Shown here piece after piece: positions 25,656-34,915 of a stretch of 64,000 bases of DNA (the stretch's first letter is position 1; each line of letters begins with the position of its first letter). Both the position numbers and the translations under genes were made by a program. The stretch covers positions 1 through 64,000 of the forward strand of contig NZ_JASNVW010000003.1 in assembly GCF_030186535.1 (NCBI RefSeq). The letters run 5' to 3'. The notes under the pieces were generated by a model that was not told the DNA's origin, ran no database searches, and was given only the letters and a program-made list of their open reading frames with translations. Source of the DNA: Ignisphaera cupida (GTDB lineage Archaea > Thermoproteota > Thermoprotei_A > Sulfolobales > Ignisphaeraceae).

Positions 25656-26579
25656 CTAATGTTTTGAGTATCTCCAGCAATACACATACCTATCACCTAT
25701 CATTGTTTTTGGTGGATATAGCTTTGAGCATATCTCTTGTCTCCATGGGCACCAACTGCGAATTGGGCATAGTTCATCATCTAGAAGCTTCATTTCCTCT
25801 GGTGCTTTGCTAGGTTCTAGAAGCATTGATGTGTATGGGTGTAGAGGTTCTGTGAGAACCTTGTCAACATTTCCTTCTTCAAGTATTCTTCCAGAGGCCA
25901 TGACAGCTATTCTATTTGCTACATAGCTTACAACATCTATGTCATGTGAAACAAATATATAGGTTAGATTCAGCTTTTGCTTAAGATCTATCAACATGTT
26001 GAGTATTTGTGCTTGAATCGATATGTCTAAATTGCTTGTTGGCTCATCGAGTAGAACAAGAGATGGTCTTGTTATAATTGCTCTTGCAATTGCTATTCTC
26101 TGAAGCATTCCACCACTAAGCTCCTTAGCAAACATGTTTCTAATACTTGGATCAAGATCAAGTACTTCAAGAACACTGTAAACTCTGTGCTCAACCTCAT
26201 CCACGGAAAGCTTAAGTGGTTTCAGAGGCTCTGCAACCACATCATATACTCTCATCTTCGGATTTATTGACTGGCTCGGCTCTTGAGGAACATAGCTTAT
26301 CTCTCTTGAAATAACACGTCTCTCTCTACCTTTTAGCTTTGCAATATCAAAACCCCTAAACAATATCCTGCCTCTCTCGGGTTTCACAAAACCTAGAATA
26401 GCTTTTAGTATTGTTGACTTTCCACTACCACTACCACCAACAATGCCAAGCGCAATACCATGTGGAACATCCATATCAACTCCCTTAACAGCCCATATCT
26501 TTCTATAGCCATATCTCAAATGGCCCAAGGGAATTTTGTAGCTAACATACAGATTCTCTATTCTTAGAATGCTACTCAT
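25656..26579 (-). CDS. oppF: Oligopeptide ABC transporter ATPase (OppF type)
   Basis: A 307-residue ABC ATPase powering peptide uptake. Walker A GGSGSGKSTILKAI near residue 48, Q-loop SYVPQEPSQSINPKM near 95, signature ELSGGMLQRIAIARAI near 160, Walker B LVLLDEPTSNLD and the switch His in IFVSHDIDVV. The C-terminal oligopeptide-transporter extension has Cys-containing CPIRSWCPWRQEICS, typical of Opp/Dpp ATPases that bind an iron-sulfur cluster. It is the last gene of oppABCDF and overlaps oppD by 8 nt. Confidence 0.92.
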   Translation of the reverse strand: MSSILRIENLYVSYKIPLGHLRYGYRKIWAVKGVDMDVPHGIALGIVGGSGSGKSTILKAILGFVKPERGRILFRGFDIAKLKGRERRVISREISYVPQEPSQSINPKMRVYDVVAEPLKPLKLSVDEVEHRVYSVLEVLDLDPSIRNMFAKELSGGMLQRIAIARAIITRPSLVLLDEPTSNLDISIQAQILNMLIDLKQKLNLTYIFVSHDIDVVSYVANRIAVMASGRILEEGNVDKVLTEPLHPYTSMLLEPSKAPEEMKLLDDELCPIRSWCPWRQEICSKLYPPKTMIGDRYVYCWRYSKH

Positions 26580-27528
26580 AGTATTTCCAACACCTAACAG
26601 CTTCGCTATCCAGCTTTTTCAGTAAAGGCTCAAGCAATCTGCATTTGTCAAAAACATATGGGCATCTTGGATGAAACTTGCATCCAGATGGGTATTTTCC
26701 TGGTGGTGGAGGCATGCCAGGTATATCAACAAGTCTTTCCCTCGACAATCTTCTAGGTATTGCCATAAGCAGCAACTCTGTATATGGATGCATTGGCTTG
26801 TTCAAAACCTTGCTAGCTTCCCCCAACTCAACAACTCTACCAGCATAGATAACAGCAATTGAATCACAAACATGGCGAGCAATTGAAACATCATGTGTTA
26901 TGAAAACCAGTGTCAACTCCCACTCTTTCTGAAGCTTTTTAAGCAGATTGGCTATTGAGATACGGAGATATGCGTCAAGAGCTGATGTAGGCTCGTCAGC
27001 AACAAGTATTCTAGGCTCAGAAGCAAGTGCTAATGCGATTGCAGCTCTTTGCTTCATTCCACCACTAAGTTGGTGGGGGTAGAGATCAAAAACATTTTTC
27101 TCAAGCTTAACATCCTCTAGAAGCTCAAAAACCTTGTTTTTAACATCTCCATTTCCTAGCTTTGGATAGTAATGTTTTATTGCTAGTGATAACTGTTCGC
27201 CAATGGTCATAAACGGATTTAGAGAAGATGCTGGATCCTGGGGGATCTTAACAACAACTCTACCTCTAACACCATTAAATCTTCTTGAATCACCATCTAT
27301 AACTGTGTGGCCAAAGATTGAGAGTTTTCCCTTGGTTCTTGCATATGGTGGTAAAAGACCTGCTACAGCATTTCCAATTGTTGATTTTCCACAGCCTGAC
27401 TCCCCTATTAGGCAAAATGTTGTGCCATGTTCTATCTCAAGACTCAAATCCTCTACAACCCACAGAATCAGATTCTCTTCAGATTCATAGCCTATGTAGA
27501 GATTATTGCTTTCTATTGCTAGAACCAT
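26572..27528 (-). CDS. oppD: Oligopeptide ABC transporter ATPase (OppD type)
   Basis: A 318-residue ABC ATPase. Walker A IGESGCGKSTIGNAV near residue 42, Q-loop KIPQDPASSLNPFM near 95, signature QLSGGMKQRAAIALAL near 155, Walker B ILVADEPTSALD, and the His-containing FITHDVSIARH. The C-terminal GCKFHPRCPYVFDKC is the usual Opp cysteine motif. ATG at 27528 is preferred because GGTG stands six nt upstream. It overlaps oppC by 10 nt. Confidence 0.92.
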   Translation of the reverse strand: MVLAIESNNLYIGYESEENLILWVVEDLSLEIEHGTTFCLIGESGCGKSTIGNAVAGLLPPYARTKGKLSIFGHTVIDGDSRRFNGVRGRVVVKIPQDPASSLNPFMTIGEQLSLAIKHYYPKLGNGDVKNKVFELLEDVKLEKNVFDLYPHQLSGGMKQRAAIALALASEPRILVADEPTSALDAYLRISIANLLKKLQKEWELTLVFITHDVSIARHVCDSIAVIYAGRVVELGEASKVLNKPMHPYTELLLMAIPRRLSRERLVDIPGMPPPPGKYPSGCKFHPRCPYVFDKCRLLEPLLKKLDSEAVRCWKYYE

Positions 27529-28421
27529 AGCCACCACCTCTTCCTCAAAACTGGGTGATACTCCTCATAAATTACTTCACCAAATAATGTGAAGGATATT
27601 GCTATGAGTGCTAGTATCGATGCTGGTGCTAGAAACGTCCATGGGGCAGTAGTTACATCTCTAAGGCTATAAGCTATCATCACGCCTAGATCAGGTTCCT
27701 CAATAGATTTAATACCTATTCCAAAGAGAAATGTTATTGCTGAAATCTCCAAAGCCACGCTGCCAATATCGCTTAGAGCCTCTATAATCATTGGAGCAAC
27801 TATGTTTGGAGCTATGTGCTTAGTAACTATGTACCACTTGGACAAGCCATAGTACATTGGTATTTTAACAAAGTCAAGTTCTCTCAACCCCCTTGCTTGA
27901 ACATAAGCTATTCTGGCATACCATGGAAACCAGGTAACAATTAAAGCAATTAAAACTGCTTCATATGTACCACCAAAAAGTATTGCTAGAAGAGCTGATA
28001 GCAAAACCGATGGAAGAGCTAAGAGAAGCTCTGTGAGGTAAGACACTATTGCCTCAACTGGTTTAGAGCTTATAGCAGCAAAAGATCCTAGAAACAAGCC
28101 TATAACCAAACTCAAAACAACTACAAAAACACATGAAGCCAGGGCTCTGTTCAACGCAAACAAGATTCTGCTCAAAACATCTCTACCAAGACTATCAGTT
28201 CCAAGAAAATGCTCAAGCGATGGAGGCTTAAATGCCCTAGCCCTATCTATTTCAATTCCCATTCCCTGCCTTGGATAAGGAGCTATGTAGGGACCTAGAA
28301 TAGCTAGAAAAGCCAATGCAAATATCAACAATGTTGCAACTCTAAACAAGTATCTTCTTCTCCACGTTTTTCTAGCCATGGAAAAAGCTTCTTGAAGAAC
28401 ACTACTCACATAGGATATCAT
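27519..28421 (-). CDS. oppC: Oligopeptide ABC transporter permease (OppC type)
   Basis: A 300-residue inner-membrane permease with about six helices. The N-terminal helix is at ~25-45, and LEHFLGTDSLGRDVLSRIL near residue 70 is the classic DppC/OppC motif. The EAA loop (YVQARGLRELDFVKIPMYYGLSKWYIVTKHIAPNI) near 175-205 contacts the ATPases. Its ATG overlaps the oppB stop by 4 nt. Confidence 0.92.
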   Translation of the reverse strand: MISYVSSVLQEAFSMARKTWRRRYLFRVATLLIFALAFLAILGPYIAPYPRQGMGIEIDRARAFKPPSLEHFLGTDSLGRDVLSRILFALNRALASCVFVVVLSLVIGLFLGSFAAISSKPVEAIVSYLTELLLALPSVLLSALLAILFGGTYEAVLIALIVTWFPWYARIAYVQARGLRELDFVKIPMYYGLSKWYIVTKHIAPNIVAPMIIEALSDIGSVALEISAITFLFGIGIKSIEEPDLGVMIAYSLRDVTTAPWTFLAPASILALIAISFTLFGEVIYEEYHPVLRKRWWLWF

Positions 28422-29434
28422 AGCTGAACCCTTGGATTTGTAACTGCTTGAACTATGTCAGCTATGGTATTCGCCACTATCAAAACAATTGATGTGAAAA
28501 CAGTTGCCCCTATAACCACTGGATAGTCAGAAGCTACAATTGCTCTAGATGTGAGTGTTCCCAAACCCTCTCTAGAAAAAACATTTTCAATAACCATTGT
28601 CTCTAGAAGCATGTAGGAGAATAGAAGTCCTGTTAGCTGAGCAACAACAGAAACTATGTTTGGATATGCATATCTTCTAACAATTACTTTTCTTGGCAGC
28701 CCAATCGATATAGCTTGTCTAACATACTCCTCTTCAAATGTTTCTGAAAGCGATACTCTAACAACTCTTGTTATAACACCCATTGGGTAAGTTGCTAATG
28801 CAATTGATGCTGGAATCAACCTGAGAAAAGCATCAAGAAATATGTCTAGTCTTCCAGCAATCAAGCTATCTACAGTTATCATACCTGTTAAACCCGAGAA
28901 TGTTGTGTATTTTGGGGATACTCTCAAACCTAGATATCCATAGCCAAAAAGATACAGCATCAAAAAAATTAGAACTGCTACTAAAAATCTTGGCATCCCA
29001 GCCAAAACAACGGATAGAAAGTATATTGTCTTATCGCCTAAACCACCTCTTGAAAGCGCTGCCCTTGTTCCAAGCCAAAGAGAAAGAGGAACTGCTACAG
29101 CAAAAGCATAGACAACTATTTCAAGAGATGCCATAAAGTTTCTTACAACAAGATGAAAGACAGGTTGCTTAAACTCTACAGACAAACCCCAATCACCCAT
29201 GAGAAACTTGTACATGTAGAGAGCTAGTCTTTGATAAAGCGGCAGGTTAAGACCCAGATACTCTCTTGCTCTAGCTATGGCGGCAGTTGCTCCAGGACCT
29301 CTTGGCTTTCCAGCCCAAATAATAGCTGGGTCTCCTGGTGTAAGCTGAATCATTAGAAATGTCAATATCACTATTCCAAAAATTAGAAGTGTTGAGATAA
29401 CAATTCTTTTAGCTATGTAGTTTAGTGTTAGCAT
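28418..29434 (-). CDS. oppB: Oligopeptide ABC transporter permease (OppB type)
   Basis: A 338-residue permease. The N-terminus matches the DppB/OppB pattern (helix, then MIQLTPGDPAIIWAG near residue 28). LPLYQRLALYMYKFLMGDWGLS follows near 60, then transmembrane helices, with the EAA-type loop VRVSLSETFEEEYVRQAISIGLPRKVIVRRYAYPN near 225-260. It is second in the operon after oppA, with a gap of 9 nt. Confidence 0.92.
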   Translation of the reverse strand: MLTLNYIAKRIVISTLLIFGIVILTFLMIQLTPGDPAIIWAGKPRGPGATAAIARAREYLGLNLPLYQRLALYMYKFLMGDWGLSVEFKQPVFHLVVRNFMASLEIVVYAFAVAVPLSLWLGTRAALSRGGLGDKTIYFLSVVLAGMPRFLVAVLIFLMLYLFGYGYLGLRVSPKYTTFSGLTGMITVDSLIAGRLDIFLDAFLRLIPASIALATYPMGVITRVVRVSLSETFEEEYVRQAISIGLPRKVIVRRYAYPNIVSVVAQLTGLLFSYMLLETMVIENVFSREGLGTLTSRAIVASDYPVVIGATVFTSIVLIVANTIADIVQAVTNPRVQL

Positions 29435-29443
29435 TTCCTATTC

Positions 29444-31090
29444 CTATTTCAGTACCTCAACATATTGGAAGAATACTGTGTATGTGTATAGAGAATTGAA
29501 TGCTCCATCTCTAAACCTTATCCTCTGCTGGTTATACACATAAATGTGTTGCATATCCCAAAGATTCACAGCAGGCATATCATCAAACACTATTTTCTGA
29601 ACCTCTTCATAAAGAGGCAAAGACTCTTCGAGACTCTCCAAAGACTTCTCATATGCTTTTGACAAAACCTCGTCAAATTCCTTGTTGCAGTAGCCAGCCC
29701 AATTCCAATAGTTTATAACCCCCTTCTCAGGCTCTAAACACTCCAACAAGCTGAAGTAATCATATGGTATTAGATATGTGGGCCACCAATCATTTATTAT
29801 TAGATGTGGAGCCTCCTCAGGTTTTTCCCAAACACTTTGGCCCAAACTTTTCATCTGTTCCCATGGCAAAGCCTTTATCTCCAAATCCACACCTATCTTC
29901 TGAAGCTCTGCTTTAAGTAGTTTTGCAAATGCCTCTTCCTCTTCATAGCCCTGGGTAATAACCATCTCTAATCTGAGCTCGCAAGGAGCATTGGCTTTGC
30001 TTAGCAGTTGCCTAGCTTTATCCAAATCTTGTTTCAAAGCCCATTTACTGCTATAGCCTGGGAACCCATATGGTATTAAGCCACTTCCCTTTTTCCCATA
30101 GCCCATGAGGCTCTGCTCAACGATTGAATCCCATGGAATTGCATATGCTATAGCCTTTCTAACATCTGTGATGTTTGTTGGACATCTCCTTGTGTTGAAC
30201 ATTAGTATGAAATTGTGAAATGTATCAGCAACTACTACACCAAATCCACTATCCTTAAGTACTTTAATTGATGATCTTGGAACACTAGAAGCAATATCTA
30301 TGCCACCAGATCTAAGCAGTCTTTCCTGTTCACCAGGATCCTCAACAATTTTAATAATGATTGTGTCTGGAGCATTTGGATTGTTTATCTCCTTCCAACC
30401 CCACCAATCACTAAACTTCTCAAGAACAACCTCATTCTCAGGTTCATACTTCACAATTTTGTATGGGCCTGAACCAAGCTCATTGCCTTTGTTAAACCAT
30501 GTTATAAGCTCTTCAGAAACAATATCACTGATTCCGCTAAGCTTCAACACATTTTTGCTGTATATGAAAGCTCCATAGGCAGCTGCTAAAGTGGGTCTGA
30601 TGTCGCATGGATAGGAGGTTACTATTTCAATGGTTTTATCATCCAAAACCTTTGTGCTGTTAACACACTCCCATATGTAGCCCAGCCCTCTTCCAAGCTC
30701 TTCATAAACTAGCTTCGTTCTCCAAATACTGAAATTCACATCATATGCTGTTACAGGTGAGCCATCATGAAATCTTGCATCATCTCTTAACACAATTCTC
30801 CAAACAGTATCATTCACCTTCTCAACGCTTTTTGCAAGAACATAACTATACCCCCCAGTTTTTGGATCATATCTAAGAAGAGTTTCATAAACAAGGTGAA
30901 GAATCATTATACCTGTGTCATCCTCAACACTTGGATCAACACCAGTTATAGCATCTCTATAAGCATAGGTAACAACTCTCTTCGTAGTTGCAGGTCCTGT
31001 CAATGGTTTAAATACAAGAAATGTTAAAGCTACTACTACAACAGCTATTGCCAATACCGCAACTAGTAAATATGTTCTTTTGCCCAACAT
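29444..31090 (-). CDS. oppA: Peptide-binding protein of the Opp transporter
   Basis: A 548-residue family-5 extracellular solute-binding protein. An N-terminal hydrophobic segment (TYLLVAVLAIAVVVVALTFLVF) acts as signal anchor, with no lipobox Cys. The binding domain has VWRIVLRDDARFHDGSPVTAYDVNFS near residue 100, GSGPYKIVKYEPENEVVLEKF near 205, and VRKAIAYAIPWDSIVEQSLMGYGKKGSGLIP near 315. The ATG at 31090 is preferred over a start 27 nt upstream because a TATA box at about 31119-31130 places transcription close to it. It is first in the operon. Ligand unknown: peptides or oligosaccharides are both possible for this family in archaea. Confidence 0.9.
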   Translation of the reverse strand: MLGKRTYLLVAVLAIAVVVVALTFLVFKPLTGPATTKRVVTYAYRDAITGVDPSVEDDTGIMILHLVYETLLRYDPKTGGYSYVLAKSVEKVNDTVWRIVLRDDARFHDGSPVTAYDVNFSIWRTKLVYEELGRGLGYIWECVNSTKVLDDKTIEIVTSYPCDIRPTLAAAYGAFIYSKNVLKLSGISDIVSEELITWFNKGNELGSGPYKIVKYEPENEVVLEKFSDWWGWKEINNPNAPDTIIIKIVEDPGEQERLLRSGGIDIASSVPRSSIKVLKDSGFGVVVADTFHNFILMFNTRRCPTNITDVRKAIAYAIPWDSIVEQSLMGYGKKGSGLIPYGFPGYSSKWALKQDLDKARQLLSKANAPCELRLEMVITQGYEEEEAFAKLLKAELQKIGVDLEIKALPWEQMKSLGQSVWEKPEEAPHLIINDWWPTYLIPYDYFSLLECLEPEKGVINYWNWAGYCNKEFDEVLSKAYEKSLESLEESLPLYEEVQKIVFDDMPAVNLWDMQHIYVYNQQRIRFRDGAFNSLYTYTVFFQYVEVLK

Positions 31091-31162
31091 TTTTATCGGA
31101 AGTTGATATGAGCCCAAGCTTTATAAATTTTAAACATCTTCGCCCATACCACTTAATCCAAT

Positions 31163-31690
31163 CTATTCTTTCACATTACCAGATTCAACCACAGACTTTT
31201 TCACTGCCTTTACTTTCAAAACACCATTTCTATACAACGTTTTAATCGTTTTTGGATCAATTTTTGCTGGCAACTCAACCTCTCTCCTATACCTAGCCCC
31301 ACTCCCAGGATCAACAACATCAATTAAAATATGACTATCATCCAAAGCCACAACACCCACATTCTTCTCGCTAACCACTGGAACCTCTGCCACCACTTCT
31401 ATAGCACTACCATCATCATATATGTCTATAAGCTGCTTACCACTCTCCCCACCCTCATCAACTACCACAACCCTGGGACTTTCCTTCTCAAACTCTTCAC
31501 CACCAATTCTATAGATTCTTGGATTACCATCAGGCCCCACCTCTATCCTCAATCCAAAGAACCTTTCACTACCTGAACCATTTTCAATGCTTGCTAAAAA
31601 CTCCTCAAAATCTTTGATAAACTCACTGAAAAACTTATTCATAAGCTCTTTCACAATTCTGTTGATATCGTTCCAATCATCTTCCTCCAT
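31163..31690 (-). CDS. Hsp20/alpha-crystallin family small heat-shock protein
   Basis: A 175-residue protein. An acidic N-terminal helical region (about 1-60) is followed by a beta-sandwich: LIDIYDDGSAIEVVAEVPVVSEKNVGVVALDDSHILIDV near residue 95-130, then RYRREVELPAKIDPKTIKTLYRNGVLKVKAVK, which is the classic end of the alpha-crystallin domain (VLKV). Such proteins hold unfolding clients. The domain is somewhat divergent, with an extra PDGNPRIYRIGGEEF segment as in archaeal Hsp20-like proteins. ATG at 31690 has GAGG upstream. It precedes oppA by about 70 nt on the same strand but oppA has its own promoter. Confidence 0.82.
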   Translation of the reverse strand: MEEDDWNDINRIVKELMNKFFSEFIKDFEEFLASIENGSGSERFFGLRIEVGPDGNPRIYRIGGEEFEKESPRVVVVDEGGESGKQLIDIYDDGSAIEVVAEVPVVSEKNVGVVALDDSHILIDVVDPGSGARYRREVELPAKIDPKTIKTLYRNGVLKVKAVKKSVVESGNVKE

Positions 31691-31931
31691 AAACAAGCCT
31701 CAAAAACACTTTACTGTGGAAATAAGAATATAAGCTTAGTGCTTGTGAAAAAGTTTTTGCATAATTGAATTCTTTAGCTTATCAAATACTATTCTAGTGA
31801 TGCTCATATCCAAGAATGTTTCAACAGCTGAACAGCTTTTAGAGAAGCTACATGAAATAACTGTGTTTTCAGCAAAAACATTATTTGAAGTGTTTTGCTG
31901 TATTCACACTATTCAACTGTATACCTTTGTG

Positions 31932-32912
31932 CTATACAGAGAATCTTATTTTAAATGGAAGCAAATCTGTCATTAGATGTAGACCTGGCGAAAGTTTGTG
32001 TATCTTTTCTGCAACGTTTAGAATCACTGCATCTGTTCCTGGATCTCCTGGTGTTCCACTGCTTCTCCATGTAACAGCATAGTCTTTTCCCACAACTATT
32101 ATTTCCTCATATTCTGGTGCTTTTGCATATGCTTGGAGCTCTACTCTAACAACCTCTTTGTCTCCTAGATAGCCTGCTCCATAGCCTTTAACTCCTTTGC
32201 AAAGCCCCTTATCTATTCTAGTACCCCTTTCCTCAATAGTTTCATCAGCAATAACAGGCTCCTGCCCCTCAACAACTCTTGTCAACTGCAAGTCACCGGC
32301 GTGGGCAATTAGATACACAGATTCCGCATAGCCAACATGACCTGTTAACTCACCTCTCCTCATTTTATCCTCAAATGTTTTTGTGTCTAGACCAAGACCG
32401 ATTTTCCTCTTGAAAGACTCTCTTCTCTTCAAAGCATCAACACTTCTAACAGCCTTGACATACCTTATCCGAGTTACTGATGAGGCTACAACAGCTACTA
32501 ATGTGTCTAGCAAAAACCCAGGGTTTATACCAGTACCAACAATAACTGCACCGCTATCCCTAGCAAGCTCATTTAGTCTAATAGCTAGTACAGGATACCT
32601 GTAATAGGGATATGCAAGCGTTTCACAAGTTGATACAACATCTACACCCATACTCAAAACCGATGCAATCTGATTATACACTCTATCTAGGTAAGAACCA
32701 GTTGCATGTATAACAACATCAGCATCAACTAAAACACTAACATCCCTAGACACCTCAACTCCTATACTACCAACACCAAGCACCTCACCAACATCTCTAC
32801 CAACAACACTTTCATCAATATCAACAACACCAACAACCTCATGACCTCTCTCAATAGCTTCTCTAGCCACTAACCTACCTATAGACCCAAAATCATATAT
32901 CCCAACAAGCAT
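31932..32912 (-). CDS. Dihydrodipicolinate-reductase-like / 2,4-diaminopentanoate-dehydrogenase-like oxidoreductase
   Basis: A 326-residue NAD(P)-dependent oxidoreductase. N-terminal Rossmann domain: VGIYDFGSIGRLVAREAIERGHEVVGVVDIDE near residues 2-32, ADVVIHATGSYLDRV near 68, VVSTCETLAYPYYRYP near 92. The second domain begins with IVGTGINPGFLLDTLV near 123 and matches the 2,4-diaminopentanoate dehydrogenase group (COG3804), best known from ornithine fermentation. No ornithine-fermentation partners are here, so the substrate is unknown. The ATG has GGTG seven nt upstream. Confidence 0.7.
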   Translation of the reverse strand: MLVGIYDFGSIGRLVAREAIERGHEVVGVVDIDESVVGRDVGEVLGVGSIGVEVSRDVSVLVDADVVIHATGSYLDRVYNQIASVLSMGVDVVSTCETLAYPYYRYPVLAIRLNELARDSGAVIVGTGINPGFLLDTLVAVVASSVTRIRYVKAVRSVDALKRRESFKRKIGLGLDTKTFEDKMRRGELTGHVGYAESVYLIAHAGDLQLTRVVEGQEPVIADETIEERGTRIDKGLCKGVKGYGAGYLGDKEVVRVELQAYAKAPEYEEIIVVGKDYAVTWRSSGTPGDPGTDAVILNVAEKIHKLSPGLHLMTDLLPFKIRFSV

Positions 32913-33163
32913 TACCTTCCACCAAACACCAAATCAGTGAAACACAGCTAAAATAATATAAAGCTTTTGCTTAACAAGACCTAGAAAACTTGAAACAAAA
33001 CACGAGAAGAAATTGCTAATGAAAAGGTTAAGGGTTGTAACAATGCATGTAGCATTTAGAATTGCAGTACATTTCTAATTTATTTTTATCCTCAACTCTA
33101 TTGATCATACAAAGTAGGTGAGGGCATAGATAAAAGTATAAAAACATTGTTTATGCATTAACA

Positions 33164-33449
33164 TGTTAGTAAGTGATTTGCAGCCTCTGTCAATTTTAGT
33201 GTTAGAATTCCTAGAGAGCTTTACGAGAAGATGAAGCTGTTTAGAGAGGTTAACTGGAGTGAAGTTGTTAGAAAGGCTATCGAGGAATATATTAGGAGGT
33301 TAGAGGAGGGTGAGAAGATTGTGCCAGCAGAAGCTCTTATGGAGGAAATAATGAGGATGGGTGTTTCACCATCAGATCTAGAGCCGATGTCTGGAGAACT
33401 GAGGAACATTTATATAGATCCCTTAGGGAGAAGGAGTGGAGGAGAGTAG
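33164..33449 (+). pseudogene. vapB-like antitoxin, 5' frame broken
   Basis: Residues SVRIPRELYEKMKLF followed by WSEVVRKAIEEYIRRLEEGEKI are a ribbon-helix-helix VapB antitoxin. Coding similarity continues upstream of the first Met (33231), but that frame hits TGA at 33174 without a start codon. A TATA box (TATAAAA near 33136) and a leaderless ATG at 33164 are in another frame, so a one-base frameshift has separated start and RHH domain. A truncated protein could still begin at 33231, but it would lack the first DNA-contacting strand. Confidence 0.65.
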
Positions 33450-33774
33450 AATCTACGATACAAGCATAATCATTGACATGGTTAAAAGAGGTTCAAAGAC
33501 AAGAGTACCACATGTGTCAATTATAACAGTTGTGGAATACCCACCTGCAATAACATTTGCAGAAAACATTTTGTATCCAACAAGAAAGGACTAGGTATTG
33601 GCAATTGCTTGGCAAGTAGAGTTAAGAAAAATGGGAAACCCTTTACCAGTCACAGACTTGATAATAGCTGCACAAGCACTAAACAATAACCTAACACTGG
33701 TGGCAAAAGATAGAGACTTTAAAATGCTGAAAGATAAAATTGCTAAGAAGCTTAAACTAGAGTTCATAGAATAA
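33436..33774 (+). pseudogene. vapC-like PIN-domain toxin with internal stop
   Basis: Starting at GTG 33436, which overlaps the vapB stop by 14 nt, the frame reads RIYDTSIIIDMVKRG, then VSIITVVEYPPA, then an in-frame TAG at 33592, then LPVTDLIIAAQALNNN and LVAKDRDFKML. These contain all four acidic residues of the PIN RNase active site. Apart from the nonsense codon the reading frame is intact, so inactivation seems recent. With vapB broken as well, this is a decayed type II toxin-antitoxin pair. Confidence 0.75.
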
Positions 33775-33915
33775 ACATTAAACCAGCAAAATACCTTCTA
33801 CTCTCTTCGGAGTTTCATGAGAAAAATTGAATGGAAATATTCAAAAAAGATTGAAAACACTAACAATAAAATTGAATAATAGCTCAGTAAAGCTCTTGAG
33901 TTGGGGGTAGAGGGA

Positions 33916-34797
33916 TTATTTTCCTTCTGTTTTCGCCTTTTTTGCTAGTTCTATGAAGTATTTTGCTATTTGTGGATAGTCCTTGTCTCTATACTCTGTT
34001 GTGCTGGCCATCATGTATAGTGTTGATAAGGCTTCTGCAATTGTTGATGGTATTCTCTTTTCTTTTAGTGCTGATGCTATGCACCAATAATCTTTTCCTG
34101 CCATCCATGTTTTGAATCTTGGTGGTGTTTCCTCAAATACTCTTCTCCAATACCTTTCAACTACTTGCCCAAACCACAGGTTTTTTGATGCTTCTCTAAA
34201 GATTTGCAAATCAACATCCCAAGCTGTTAGAAGAGCAAAGACCTCTGCCAATATACCTGGTATTGCAAGTCCGATGTGGTTTAGAGCTAGTTTAAGAGCC
34301 ATTGCCTTTGGCACTTCACCAACATACATAACCTTTTGGCTGTAAACCTCTATAAACTTCTTGTTTTTCTCGAAAATATCCTTGTCTCCTCCAACCATTG
34401 AAAACAGTTTGCATTCCCTAGCCTCGTCACCACTTCCATAAACAGGAGACTCAAGATAGTTTAGACCAGCACTTCTCAAAATGTTCATAGCTACAATGCT
34501 TGTTGTTGGAGTAACTGTGCTTGCGTTTAAAACAAGCCCTTTATCTAATTTGCCTCCAGAAACAATGTTGTTTATAACATCTAGAACAGCTTTATCATCT
34601 GTAACAAAAATTACCACAGCATCACTATCCTCAACAAGCTTTCTAGCATTTTCATAAGCTTTTCCACCAACTTCTGAAGCAATTTCCAAAGCATTTTCAT
34701 ATCTTCTGCTGTAAACACCAACGGAAATACCTTTTGATGATAGGCATTTAGCCAGGTTTGAACCCATTATCCCAGTTCCAACAACTCCAATCTTCAT
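33916..34797 (-). CDS. 3-hydroxyisobutyrate-dehydrogenase/6-phosphogluconate-dehydrogenase-like oxidoreductase
   Basis: A 293-residue beta-hydroxyacid dehydrogenase. The NAD(P) site IGVVGTGIMGSNLAKCLSSKG is at the N-terminus. YSRR after the second strand suggests NADP preference. The substrate-binding motif appears as YLESPVYGSGDEA near residue 115 and the catalytic Lys lies in MALKLALNHIG near 165. It could be a succinic-semialdehyde, glyoxylate or 3-hydroxyisobutyrate reductase; context does not decide. The ATG has GGTG upstream. Confidence 0.8.
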   Translation of the reverse strand: MKIGVVGTGIMGSNLAKCLSSKGISVGVYSRRYENALEIASEVGGKAYENARKLVEDSDAVVIFVTDDKAVLDVINNIVSGGKLDKGLVLNASTVTPTTSIVAMNILRSAGLNYLESPVYGSGDEARECKLFSMVGGDKDIFEKNKKFIEVYSQKVMYVGEVPKAMALKLALNHIGLAIPGILAEVFALLTAWDVDLQIFREASKNLWFGQVVERYWRRVFEETPPRFKTWMAGKDYWCIASALKEKRIPSTIAEALSTLYMMASTTEYRDKDYPQIAKYFIELAKKAKTEGK

Positions 34798-34915
34798 AAA
34801 AACACCTAGAGCAAATCCACTTGGATATAGAGATCACTCAACAAAATAAAAGTTTTTCAAATGTGCTGATGGCAACAAAAAATGTTTTGAAAAATTGTTG
34901 CTTAATTGCTTTGTG

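Noticed and set aside
25622-25813. Small plus-strand ORF antisense to oppF, and many similar open frames opposite cdh and opp genes
   Set aside because: They mirror the codon pattern of the real gene on the other strand, with Ser/Thr/Phe-rich composition and no ribosome sites.
31800-31976. 58-codon plus-strand frame beginning MLISKNVSTAEQLL
   Set aside because: The first 25 residues look protein-like, but the tail overlaps the dehydrogenase gene in antisense, no ribosome site is evident and no family is recognised. It may be a gene remnant.
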